DNA of 6,257 nt. Source: JBFKMV01 sp041629655. GTDB taxonomy: Bacteria > Acidobacteriota > Polarisedimenticolia > Polarisedimenticolales > Polarisedimenticolaceae. This document shows, piece by piece, positions 1 to 6,090 of this stretch (positions within the stretch are counted from its first letter, which is position 1; the number at the start of each line of letters is the position of its first letter). The stretch spans positions 1 through 6,257 of the forward strand of contig JBFKMV010000231.1 in the NCBI GenBank assembly GCA_041629655.1. Reading direction: 5' to 3'. Made by a program: the position numbers and the translations under genes. The notes beneath the pieces were generated by a model. It searched no databases. It was not told the origin of the DNA and was given only the letters and a program-made list of their open reading frames with translations.

Positions 1-203
1 ACGACAGCCGCGCCGTGCTGGCGGGCCGGTCGCGCGAGGAGTTCGGCGATGCGATCGCCGCCCTGCTGCTCGACCCCGATCGCGCAGCGCGGCTGGGGGC
101 CGCGGCCGGCGCGTACGCCACCGAACATTTCGAGTGGACGAAGTTCTCGTACCGGGTGGCCGAGATGGTCCGCCGTTTCGACTCGGACGACCGGGCGGCC
201 TGA
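1..203 (+). CDS. Glycosyltransferase, GT4 type (C-terminal 66 residues only)
   Basis: Partial gene whose reading frame enters from the left edge (first whole codon at base 3) and stops at TGA 201-203. The visible tail has the usual ending of GT4 (group 1, GT-B fold) glycosyltransferases: a loop with LLLDPDRAARLG, where family members read roughly 'll.d.e.r..lg', then an alanine-rich helix and AYATEHFEWTKFSYRV, which matches the common final helix with a Phe-x-Trp before the last amphipathic segment. In this family these residues close the nucleotide-sugar-binding domain. The UDP-sugar-contacting E-x7-E motif would lie upstream and is not in the window, so donor and acceptor are unknown. It is followed after 14 bases by a second glycosyltransferase on the same strand, consistent with a shared operon. 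The family call rests only on the C-terminal pattern. Confidence 0.75.
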   Translation, partial: DSRAVLAGRSREEFGDAIAALLLDPDRAARLGAAAGAYATEHFEWTKFSYRVAEMVRRFDSDDRAA

Positions 204-217
204 CCCCTCGGGACAGC

Positions 218-1174
218 TTGAAGCCGACCCACGATGTCGTCTCGGTGCTGATTCCCGCGCGGAACGAAGCGGCGCGGATCGGCAGCGTGGTGCGCGGCGC
301 GCTGGAGCAAGCCGCGCGGGCCTCGCGGGTCGAGGTCATCGTGATCGATGACGCCTCGACCGATGCGACACGCGACGAGGCCGAACACGCCGGCGCGCGC
401 GTCATCGACTCGCCGGCGCGCGGCAACCCCGCCGCGGCGCGCAACGCGGGCGCACGGGCCGCCACGGGAGACCCGCTGGTGTTCCTGGACGCGGACTGCG
501 TGCCGGCCCCGGGATGGCTCGACGCGATCCTGGCCGCGCACGACGCCGGCGCGACCGTCGTCGGCGGCTCGCTGGCGCTGCCGCCGGGGCTGAGCTTCAC
601 GGCCCGTTGCGACTACTACTGCGGCTGGTACCTCGTTCACCCGGCGCGGCCCGGCGGCGTCGTCCCGCACCACCCGCCGCCGAACCTGGCGGTGCGGCGC
701 GGGCCGTTCCTGGACAGCGCCGGCTTCACCGAGCGGGCGCCGCTCGGCTACACCAACGAGGAGCGCGCCTGGCAGGCCGCGCTGCGCGGGGCGGGTCACG
801 AGATCGTGTTCGAGCCGCGAGCGGTGGCGTGGCACCACAATCGGCCCGGACTCGGCAACCTGCTCCGGCGCAGCTACCGCTGGGGCTACACCGCGCTGGA
901 GAGCAAGGGCACCTCGCGTAGCGCGCGGCAGGCCTGGATCTACCGCTTCCCGCGGCTGATGATCCTCTTCGCCCCGGCGCTGGCGGTCGCGCAGACCGTC
1001 TACATCCTCGGCTGCTGGCTGCGCGCCGGCCGCCTCGAGCCGCTGCTGATGGCCCCGCTGGTCCTGGCCTCGCGGGTGGCCTGGGTCTCCGGGATGACGG
1101 TGGGGGGAATCCGCTGGCTGCGGCGCGGCCGCCGCGGCGAGGCCGGCGAGCGCCCGCAGCCGCGATGGCAGTAG
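218..1174 (+). CDS. Family 2 glycosyltransferase with C-terminal membrane segments
   Basis: A GT-A-fold family 2 glycosyltransferase of 318 residues from the chosen start. The N-terminal strand VVSVLIPARNEAARI (residues 7-21) and VIVIDDASTDAT (40-51) form the nucleotide-binding half. FLDADC (89-94) holds the metal-binding DxD as D91-A-D93, and NEE (180-182) is in the place of the acceptor-side catalytic acid. RRSYRWGY (217-224) resembles the RxRW-like element of membrane GT2 enzymes. Hydrophobic stretches at about 246-266 and 274-295 probably anchor it in the inner membrane with the catalytic domain in the cytoplasm. Start: TTG 218 follows the previous stop by 14 bases, with GGGA at 210-213 upstream. 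The only other in-frame ATG/GTG/TTG upstream is GTG 134, which would overlap the previous gene by 70 bases and add a proline/glycine-rich tail unlike the family. The first downstream candidate, GTG 245, would remove the first beta strand. The transferred sugar cannot be told from sequence. Confidence 0.9.
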   Translation: MKPTHDVVSVLIPARNEAARIGSVVRGALEQAARASRVEVIVIDDASTDATRDEAEHAGARVIDSPARGNPAAARNAGARAATGDPLVFLDADCVPAPGWLDAILAAHDAGATVVGGSLALPPGLSFTARCDYYCGWYLVHPARPGGVVPHHPPPNLAVRRGPFLDSAGFTERAPLGYTNEERAWQAALRGAGHEIVFEPRAVAWHHNRPGLGNLLRRSYRWGYTALESKGTSRSARQAWIYRFPRLMILFAPALAVAQTVYILGCWLRAGRLEPLLMAPLVLASRVAWVSGMTVGGIRWLRRGRRGEAGERPQPRWQ

Positions 1175-1181
1175 GGACGCC

Positions 1182-2147
1182 GTGAGCGCGATCACGCTGT
1201 GCGCCGCGATCTGCACGCACGACCGACCCCGGCAGCTCGCGCGGGCGCTGGACTCGCTGCTCGCGCAGGGCGAGCCGCCGGAACGGCTGCTGGTCGTGGA
1301 CAATGCGCCGGCGACGTCGGCGGCGAGGGACCTGATCGGCCAGCGCTTCCCGACGGTGAGCTACGTCCGCGAGCCCGTGCCGGGTCTCGATTTCGCGCGC
1401 AACCGCGCGCTGCGCGAATCTCGCGAGGAGATCGTGGCGTTCCTCGACGACGACGCAGTGGCCGATCCGGACTGGGTCGCGGCCACGCGGGCCGTTTTCG
1501 CCGGCGGCGACGAGGTCGCGGTGTGCATGGGCCGCGTCACCGCGCTCGAGCCGGAGACGGAAGGACAGCGGCTGTTCGAGGCCAACGGCGGCTTCGCGCG
1601 CGGGGAGCGGACGATCCGGTTGCCCCGGGACGCCGGACGGGTCCCGCTGATCGCGCGGGCGATCGGCGTGGGCAGCGGTTGCAGCATGGCGCTGCGGCGC
1701 GAGACCGCGCTGGCGCTCGGGGGCTTCGACGAGGCGCTGGACATGGGACCGGCGCTTCCCGGGGGCGGCGACCTGGACCTGCTGTGGCGGTTGCTCGCGG
1801 CGGGGCACGAGCTGGTCTACGAGCCGTCGGTCGGCGCCCGCCACGAGCACCGGCGCGAGGTCGAGGCGGCGATCGAGCAGATCGCCGAGCACAACCGCTC
1901 GTTGATCGCGGTGCTGACCAAGTCGGCCGCAGCGGCCCGGGGCTCGACGCGCTGGGGTATCCTGGCCTTCCTGGCCTGGCGGCTGGTCAAGCCGGGCCTG
2001 CGGCTGTTGCGGCGCGCGGCCGGACGCGATCCGCTGCCGGCGCGTGCGCTGCTGCGGGTCGGCGGCGCCTGCTGGCGCGGGCTGACCACGTATCCCGAGG
2101 CGCGGCGGCTGGCCCGGCGACGCGCCGCGGAGGCCCGGCACCGATGA
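1182..2147 (+). CDS. Family 2 glycosyltransferase
   Basis: A second GT-A-fold family 2 glycosyltransferase (321 residues), clearly different in sequence from the one before it. CAAICTHDRPRQLARALDSL (residues 7-26) is the typical GT2 opening. RLLVVDNAP (35-43) and PGLDFARNRAL (67-77) follow, and FLDDDAVAD (87-95) carries the metal-binding DxD at D89-D91. GSGCSMALRRE (164-174) and GGFDEAL (180-186) lead to GGGDLDLLWRL (194-204), whose D197/D199 take the place of the usual ED catalytic pair. No strong transmembrane helix is present; the C-terminal third is arginine-rich and amphipathic (RLVKPGLRLLRRAAGR, 267-282), suggesting peripheral membrane attachment. The GTG start lies 7 bases after the previous stop, with TAGGGA at 1172-1177 as ribosome site. 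Its TGA overlaps the next ATG (ATGA at 2144-2147), so it is probably translationally coupled to the ABC exporter. Donor and acceptor are not predictable. Confidence 0.92.
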   Translation: MSAITLCAAICTHDRPRQLARALDSLLAQGEPPERLLVVDNAPATSAARDLIGQRFPTVSYVREPVPGLDFARNRALRESREEIVAFLDDDAVADPDWVAATRAVFAGGDEVAVCMGRVTALEPETEGQRLFEANGGFARGERTIRLPRDAGRVPLIARAIGVGSGCSMALRRETALALGGFDEALDMGPALPGGGDLDLLWRLLAAGHELVYEPSVGARHEHRREVEAAIEQIAEHNRSLIAVLTKSAAAARGSTRWGILAFLAWRLVKPGLRLLRRAAGRDPLPARALLRVGGACWRGLTTYPEARRLARRRAAEARHR

Positions 2148-3937
2148 GCACCTGGCGCATCGTCCGCACGCTGCTCGGGCTGATCGGGACCCACGCCTGG
2201 GCGATCCCCGTGCTGGTCACGCTGGGCCTGCTGGCGTCGCTGGCCGAGGGCATCGGGATCGGGCTGTTCATCCCGTTCCTGCACACGCTGCGCAGCGGCG
2301 TCGTCGCGGGAACCGACGAGGGCTGGCTGGCCAACGCGCTCGGAGAGCTGTTCGCGGGGGTGCCCGCCGAGCGCCGGTTGACCGTGATCGCGCTGTGCAT
2401 CTTCCTCGCCGTCGCGTTCAAGGCCGTGCTGGCCTACGCGAACCGGCTGCTGTCCGACTGGCTCGACGCGCGCATCGTGCACGGGCTGCGCGAGGGCATC
2501 TTCGCCCGCCTGATGTCGGTCCGCTACAGCTTCCTCGAGCGCAGCCGGCCCGGCCACCTGCTCAACGTGCTGGCCTCGGAAACCTGGCGCGCCAGCGAGG
2601 GGCTCAAACTGATCGTGCACCTGTTCGTGCTCACGTGCACGATCGTGGTCTACACGGTGCTGCTGCTGCTGATCTCGTGGCGGCTGATGCTGCTGGTCAG
2701 CGTGGCGATCCTGCTCATCGCCACCGTGGTGCGGCTGATCACGCTGCGCGCGCGCGCGCTCGGCGAGGCGATGACCCGTACCAACTCGCGGCTGGCCGAG
2801 CGGATGGTCGAGGGGATCGACGGCATGAAGGTGATCCGCGCCTTCGGCCGCGAGCCCCACGAGCGCGCGCGGTTCGGCAAGGTCTCCGAGCGGCTGGGCC
2901 GGCTGCTGGTCAAGCTCGGCGCGGTGGAGGGCGCGGTCCACCCGGTCTACGAGATCCTGGCCGCCGCGGTGCTGGTGGCGATCCTGCTGGCGACGCTCGG
3001 CGACCCGGCCAGCCTGCCCTCGGTGCTGGTGTTCATCTTCCTGCTCTACCGGCTCCAGCCGCGGGTGCGCGACTTCGACGCGGCGCGGATCCGGCTCGGC
3101 ACGCTGGGCGCCCCGATCCGCGAGGTGCTGGCGCTCGTCCACCCGGCGGGCCAGCCCGACCCGCCGGGCGGCGACGTTCCGTTCGACGGCCTGGCGCGCG
3201 AGATCCGCTTCGACGGCGTGTCCTTCCGCTACGGCAACGACGCCGAGCCCGCGCTCCGGAACGTCTCGCTGGCGATCCCGCGCGGCCGGACCACGGCGCT
3301 GGTCGGCCCCTCGGGCGGCGGCAAGTCGACGCTGGTCAAGCTGCTGCTGCGCTTCTACGAGCCGACCGAGGGCGAGATCAAGGTCGACGACCGCCCGCTG
3401 GCCTCGCTCGAGCTCCGCTCGTGGCGCGAGCGCATCGCGCTGGTCAGCCAGGACGTGTTCCTGTTCAACGCCAGCGTCCGCGACAACATCGCCTACGGCA
3501 AGGCCGGCGCCAGCGAGGCCGAGATCGTCGAGGCCGCCCGTCAGGCCGCGGCCGACGAGTTCATCCGCGAGCTCCCGCAGGGCTACGAGACCCCGCTCGG
3601 CCATCGCGGCGTTCGTCTGTCCGGCGGGCAGCAGCAGCGCATCACGCTCGCCCGCGCGCTGGTCCGCAAGCCCGAGATCCTGATCCTCGACGAGGCCACC
3701 AACGCCCTCGACAGCATCTCCGAGCGCTTGATCCAGCAGGCGCTGGAACGCCTCGGCGACAGCACGACGGTGCTCCTGATCGCCCATCGCCTGTCGACCA
3801 TCGAGGGTGCGGCGGCCGTGGTGGTGCTGGAGCGGGGTCGCGCACTGGAGCAGGGGACGCCGGCGGAGCTGCTGGCCAGGGACGGGCTGTTCGCGAGGTT
3901 GCACCGGTTGCAGTACGAGCGGGAGACGGAGCGATGA
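2144..3937 (+). CDS. ABC exporter, fused membrane and ATPase domains (MsbA/PglK-like)
   Basis: A complete half-transporter of the type IV ABC exporter fold (597 residues; MsbA and PglK are about 560-600), expected to work as a homodimer in the inner membrane. Membrane helices are visible at about 18-47, 79-98, 155-177, 181-197, 268-286 and 291-304. The ATPase domain is intact: A-loop Tyr363, Walker A GPSGGGKST (388-396), Q-loop Gln436, signature LSGGQ (492-496), Walker B ILILDE (512-517) with catalytic Glu517, D-loop ALD (521-523) and H-loop His548. The X-loop reads TPLGHRG (483-489), with His487 where many exporters have Glu. The ATG is backed by GGAGG at 2129-2133, 10 bases upstream, and overlaps the stop of the glycosyltransferase gene. 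Placed straight after three glycosyltransferase genes, it most likely flips a lipid-linked glycan or glycolipid; this is inference from context. Peptide or drug export is possible, since the family fold does not define substrate. Confidence 0.95.
   Translation: MSTWRIVRTLLGLIGTHAWAIPVLVTLGLLASLAEGIGIGLFIPFLHTLRSGVVAGTDEGWLANALGELFAGVPAERRLTVIALCIFLAVAFKAVLAYANRLLSDWLDARIVHGLREGIFARLMSVRYSFLERSRPGHLLNVLASETWRASEGLKLIVHLFVLTCTIVVYTVLLLLISWRLMLLVSVAILLIATVVRLITLRARALGEAMTRTNSRLAERMVEGIDGMKVIRAFGREPHERARFGKVSERLGRLLVKLGAVEGAVHPVYEILAAAVLVAILLATLGDPASLPSVLVFIFLLYRLQPRVRDFDAARIRLGTLGAPIREVLALVHPAGQPDPPGGDVPFDGLAREIRFDGVSFRYGNDAEPALRNVSLAIPRGRTTALVGPSGGGKSTLVKLLLRFYEPTEGEIKVDDRPLASLELRSWRERIALVSQDVFLFNASVRDNIAYGKAGASEAEIVEAARQAAADEFIRELPQGYETPLGHRGVRLSGGQQQRITLARALVRKPEILILDEATNALDSISERLIQQALERLGDSTTVLLIAHRLSTIEGAAAVVVLERGRALEQGTPAELLARDGLFARLHRLQYERETER
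2746..2759 (+). repeat. Dinucleotide run (GC)7 inside the ABC exporter gene
   Basis: Seven uninterrupted GC dinucleotides lie in the part of the exporter gene that encodes a cytoplasmic extension after the fourth membrane helix (LRARAL). A change of one repeat unit would shift the frame and remove the ATPase domain. In DNA of over 70% GC a run like this can arise by chance from alternating Arg/Ala codons, so it is recorded as a repeat only, without a claim of phase variation. Confidence 0.6.
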
Positions 3938-3954
3938 TGGACGCGTATGGCTAG
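3934..3954 (+). other. Six-codon mini-ORF between exporter and permease genes
   Basis: ATG 3934 overlaps the exporter stop as ATGA and opens a short frame, MMDAYG, that ends at TAG 3952-3954. The best Shine-Dalgarno match in the junction, GGGAG at 3921-3925, is 8 bases before this ATG, not before any in-frame start of the permease. The mini-ORF's stop falls inside the AGGA ribosome site for the possible permease start at 3965 and just past the ATG at 3947. It may act as a coupling relay that hands ribosomes from the exporter to the permease. It could equally be a chance arrangement, or the remnant of a former permease start displaced by a frame change. Confidence 0.35.
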
Positions 3955-5278
3955 GATGCCCGCGATGCAGGGACCGTCCGGTGCACCCCTCCGACAGCTG
4001 GGGTTGAGCAATGCCGTCGGGGTCGTCGTCGCCTCGATGATCGGGGTCGGCGTGTTCACGACGACCGGATTCCTCGTCGCGGACGTGGTGTCTCCCCGCG
4101 CGATCCTGCTGGGGTGGATGATCGGCGGACTGCTCGCGCTGTGCGGCGCCCTGTGCTACGCGGAGCTCGGCGCCGCCTACCCGCGCAACGGCGGTGAATA
4201 CCGGCTGCTGACCGAGGTCTACCACCCGGCGCTGGGCTTCATGGCCGGCTTCGTCTCGCTGGTGGTGGGGTTCTCGGCGCCTACCGCCGCGGCCGCGCTG
4301 GGTCTGGGCGCCTACGTGCAGGCCGTGGTCCCGTCGGTCCCCGGGACCGCGGTCGCGGTTGCGCTGGTGGTGGGCATGGCCGGGCTGCACGCGCTCGGCG
4401 TCAGGCTCGGCAGCCGGGTGCAGGACGCGATGGTCGGCGTTCAGGTGCTGCTGATCGGGGTGTTCCTGGTGGCGGGCTTCGCGACGGGCGAACCGGGCCG
4501 CCTCACCGGCGAGGGGTCGCTGCTGGAGCGGACGTTCTCGCCGGAGCTTGCGATCGGGCTGGTCTACATCTCGTTCTCCTACAGCGGCTGGAACGCGGCG
4601 GCCTACCTGGCGGGCGAGCTCGAGCAGCCCGCGCAGGTGCTGCCGCGGGGGCTGCTGATCGGCACCGCGCTGGTCACCCTGCTGTACGTGCTCCTCAACG
4701 CGGTGTTCCTGATGTCGGCCCCGGCCGCGGCGCTCGAGCGCCAGGTCGAGGTGGGCCACGTGGCCGCCGAGGCGCTGTTCGGAGATTCCGGCGCGACCGC
4801 GCTGTCGATCGCGATCGGGTTGGGGCTCGTGGCGTCGGTCAGCGCCCTGTTGATGACCGGCCCCCGCGTGTACGAGGCGATGGGCGTCGACTACCCGCTG
4901 CTGTCCTTCCTCACCGTGCGCCGCGGCCGGGGCGGTCCGGTGGTCTCGATCGTGCTGCAGGCCGCGCTGGCGGTGATCATGGTCGTGACGGCGTCGTTCG
5001 ACACGCTGCTGACCTACATCGGGTTCACGCTGTCGCTGTTCGCGGGGCTGACCGCCGTCGGCGTCGTCGTGTCGCGTTACCGTCACCCCGGCCTGGAGCG
5101 CCCCTACACGACCTTCGGCTACCCCGTCACGCCGCTGCTGTTCGCGTCACTCACCTCGTGGATCATCGGTCACACGTTGTGGCAGAGACCGGTCGCGGCC
5201 GGTTACGGCCTGGCCACGCTGGGGGTGGGGTTCGTGCTGTACCTGTTGGCGGCGGCCTCGAGGGCCCGGGCTGCCTGA
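3947..5278 (+). CDS. APC-superfamily amino-acid permease
   Basis: An inner-membrane secondary transporter of 443 residues with about 12 helices, the usual size for the amino acid-polyamine-organocation (APC) superfamily. Helix 1 holds SMIGVGVF (residues 30-37), the family's unwound substrate-binding segment. NGGEYRLL (81-88) is the conserved loop before helix 3. SYSGWNAAAYLAGELE (211-226) followed by LPRGLL (232-237) is typical of LAT/YjeH-like members, and LLMTGPRVYEAMG (301-313) matches the family's 'tGPR.yyAM' element. Helices lie at about 20-45, 53-77, 95-125, 131-151, 159-180, 198-218, 233-256, 281-304, 331-350, 353-376, 395-412 and 418-437. It probably imports or exchanges an amino acid or amine; the substrate cannot be named. 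It starts 9 bases after the exporter gene and ends just before a terminator, so it looks like the last gene of the glycosyltransferase operon. Starts at 3947, 3956 and 3965 are all in frame; 3965 has the better ribosome site. Confidence 0.93.
   Translation: MARMPAMQGPSGAPLRQLGLSNAVGVVVASMIGVGVFTTTGFLVADVVSPRAILLGWMIGGLLALCGALCYAELGAAYPRNGGEYRLLTEVYHPALGFMAGFVSLVVGFSAPTAAAALGLGAYVQAVVPSVPGTAVAVALVVGMAGLHALGVRLGSRVQDAMVGVQVLLIGVFLVAGFATGEPGRLTGEGSLLERTFSPELAIGLVYISFSYSGWNAAAYLAGELEQPAQVLPRGLLIGTALVTLLYVLLNAVFLMSAPAAALERQVEVGHVAAEALFGDSGATALSIAIGLGLVASVSALLMTGPRVYEAMGVDYPLLSFLTVRRGRGGPVVSIVLQAALAVIMVVTASFDTLLTYIGFTLSLFAGLTAVGVVVSRYRHPGLERPYTTFGYPVTPLLFASLTSWIIGHTLWQRPVAAGYGLATLGVGFVLYLLAAASRARAA
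3953..3956 (+). promoter_or_regulatory. Ribosome binding site supporting permease start at 3965
   Basis: AGGA at 3953-3956 stands 8 bases before ATG 3965, an ideal spacing. The upstream in-frame ATGs at 3947 and 3956 have no comparable site at proper distance (only GGA at 3939-3941 for 3947). The true permease start may therefore be 3965, removing six residues from the N-terminus given for that gene; the membrane domain is unaffected. Confidence 0.5.
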
Positions 5279-5284
5279 ACGCGA

Positions 5285-5308
5285 AAGCCCGCCGGGGAGG
5301 GCGGGCTT
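5285..5308. terminator. Bidirectional hairpin terminator between convergent genes
   Basis: A perfect 9-bp stem (AAGCCCGCC at 5285-5293 paired with GGCGGGCTT at 5300-5308) with a 6-base loop begins 6 bases after the permease stop. It lies 26 bases beyond the stop codon of the oppositely transcribed outer-membrane gene. The arms end in AA/TT, giving a short U run on each transcript: CTT then CC on the plus strand, CTTTC on the minus strand. The U tracts are short, so release may be helped by Rho, but position and stem strength make a shared terminator the best reading. Confidence 0.85.
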
Positions 5309-5334
5309 CCACGTCTCGACGGTGTGCGAACGGG

Positions 5335-6000
5335 TCAGAACTTCTTGCCGACACCCACGCGCGCGACGATCGGATCGATGTCCACCTCCACCGAGTCGAC
5401 GCCGTCGTCGGTCTCGAGGCTGAACACCATGTACTGGAGACCGCCGAAGAACGACCATCCGCTCTCGCCGAACGCAACCTCGACGCCGAAGTTGGCGCCG
5501 TAGCCGAAGGAATCGTCGGTGGGAATCTCGGTCGGATCGCCCGGGTCCAGGAACGCCGGGTTCAGCTCCACGTCGCCGAACGAGACGTAGGCGACCTTGG
5601 GTCCCAGGAAGAACGCCACGGACTCCTTCTGCACCACGTAGAAGTTGACGCCGAACTCGACAGGCAGCACGTCCACGTCACCGATCGTGGCCTCGGTCGT
5701 GACGACCGGAGGACCGAATTCCGTCAACTCGGCCTCGACGTCGTGGTTCTGGAAACTGATGTTCCCGAACAGCCCCACCTTGTCCCGCAGCATGTACTCG
5801 TACTCGAAGAAGCCGCCGACTGCCGCGTCGGCCTCGATCGCGAACTCCTCCGCGGGGTCGCGCTCGACGTAGTCGCCGGTGGGGTCGAGCCACTGCGCCC
5901 CGAAGCGGATCTTGCTGTCCCCCTGTTCGGCAACAGCCGGGGTGAGGCCAAGGACGGCGATCGCGAGCAAAATCAAGAGGCGTGATCCAGTCGTCGTCAT
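5335..6000 (-). CDS. Outer-membrane beta-barrel protein, OmpW/Omp_b-brl-like
   Basis: A 221-residue protein with a clear Sec signal peptide: MTTTGSR, hydrophobic core LLILLAIAVLGL (residues 8-19) and a likely cleavage site after PAVA (21-24). The mature chain of about 197 residues alternates hydrophobic and polar positions in short strands separated by acidic loops, for example KIRFGAQWLDP (30-40), VGGFFEYEYML (61-71), KVGLFGNISF (74-83), VAFFLGPKVAYVSF (128-141), GYGANFGVEVAF (166-177) and WSFFGGLQYMVFSLE (182-196). It ends VARVGVGKKF (212-221), with the terminal phenylalanine that marks many proteins folded by the Bam machinery. This fits a small, probably eight-stranded barrel; whether it is a pore or a structural protein is unknown. 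ATG 6000 is preferred over GTG 6018 because AAGGAG (6008-6013) sits 7 bases upstream of the ATG and the signal peptide then has normal length. GC content is visibly lower than in the operon to its left. Confidence 0.88.
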   Translation of the reverse strand: MTTTGSRLLILLAIAVLGLTPAVAEQGDSKIRFGAQWLDPTGDYVERDPAEEFAIEADAAVGGFFEYEYMLRDKVGLFGNISFQNHDVEAELTEFGPPVVTTEATIGDVDVLPVEFGVNFYVVQKESVAFFLGPKVAYVSFGDVELNPAFLDPGDPTEIPTDDSFGYGANFGVEVAFGESGWSFFGGLQYMVFSLETDDGVDSVEVDIDPIVARVGVGKKF

Positions 6001-6007
6001 TACCCTG

Positions 6008-6013
6008 CTCCTT
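6008..6013 (-). promoter_or_regulatory. Strong Shine-Dalgarno that fixes the barrel-protein start
   Basis: Read on the minus strand this is AAGGAG, with 7 bases before ATG 6000. It lies downstream of the alternative GTG 6018, so only the ATG start can use it. Confidence 0.85.
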
Positions 6014-6020
6014 TTCACGA

Positions 6021-6035
6021 GACCGGCACCCGGTC
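6021..6035 (-). other. Short hairpin in the barrel-protein mRNA leader
   Basis: GACCGG (6021-6026) and CCGGTC (6030-6035) form a 6-bp GC-rich stem with a 3-base loop. If transcription starts near 6047, the hairpin lies in the 5' leader, ending 7 bases before the Shine-Dalgarno. It could stabilise the mRNA, or be a DNA-level operator half since related GACCG/CGGTC repeats occur upstream. It is too short for a riboswitch. Confidence 0.4.
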
Positions 6036-6053
6036 GCGCTCGATTGGCCGGGG

Positions 6054-6082
6054 ATCATAGCCTCCCGCTCGCGGGCTCACAA
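6054..6082 (-). promoter_or_regulatory. Candidate sigma-70-type promoter for the barrel-protein gene
   Basis: On the minus strand TTGTGA (plus-strand 6077-6082) and TATGAT (6054-6059) are separated by exactly 17 bases. The -10 box matches the TATAAT consensus at 5 of 6 bases and the -35 box matches TTGACA at 4 of 6. The start of transcription would be near 6047, leaving a leader of about 47 bases. The spacer contains a small inverted repeat, CCCGC/GCGGG (6064-6075), that might be an operator. The region is locally AT-rich for this genome around 6081-6090. Confidence 0.6.
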
Positions 6083-6090
6083 CATTTTCA

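Noticed and set aside
726..2141. A 471-codon minus-strand open frame opposite the two family 2 glycosyltransferase genes.
   Set aside because: Low-complexity Arg/Pro/Ala/Gly translation and no plausible domain; the plus-strand frames explain the codon pattern.
1182..2147. The two family 2 glycosyltransferases as a recent tandem duplication.
   Set aside because: Outside the shared GT2 motifs they differ in sequence, and only the first has C-terminal membrane helices; they are separate enzymes.
1199..3937. A 912-codon frame that would make the ABC exporter a fusion with a long N-terminal region.
   Set aside because: The first 315 codons are the glycosyltransferase gene read in a wrong frame (Arg/Gly/Ala-rich). 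The exporter's own ATG 2144 has GGAGG upstream and a normal length of 597 residues.
2395..3954. A 519-codon plus-strand frame inside the exporter gene.
   Set aside because: Its translation is Arg/Ala/Pro-rich without motifs, whereas the overlapping frame has every ABC ATPase motif in order.
1817..5086. A 1089-codon open frame on the minus strand lying across the glycosyltransferase, exporter and permease genes.
   Set aside because: It is a shadow of GC-rich coding sequence: its translation is rich in Arg, Gln, His and Asp with no recognisable domain, while all three plus-strand genes have intact family motifs across the same bases.
5158..5985. A 275-codon plus-strand frame opposite the outer-membrane protein gene.
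   Set aside because: It crosses the terminator hairpin and has no signal peptide or domain. The minus-strand frame has a signal peptide, strong Shine-Dalgarno, promoter candidate and terminal phenylalanine.
6016..6018. GTG as start of the outer-membrane protein.
   Set aside because: The AAGGAG ribosome site lies downstream of it and serves ATG 6000, which also gives a signal peptide of normal length.
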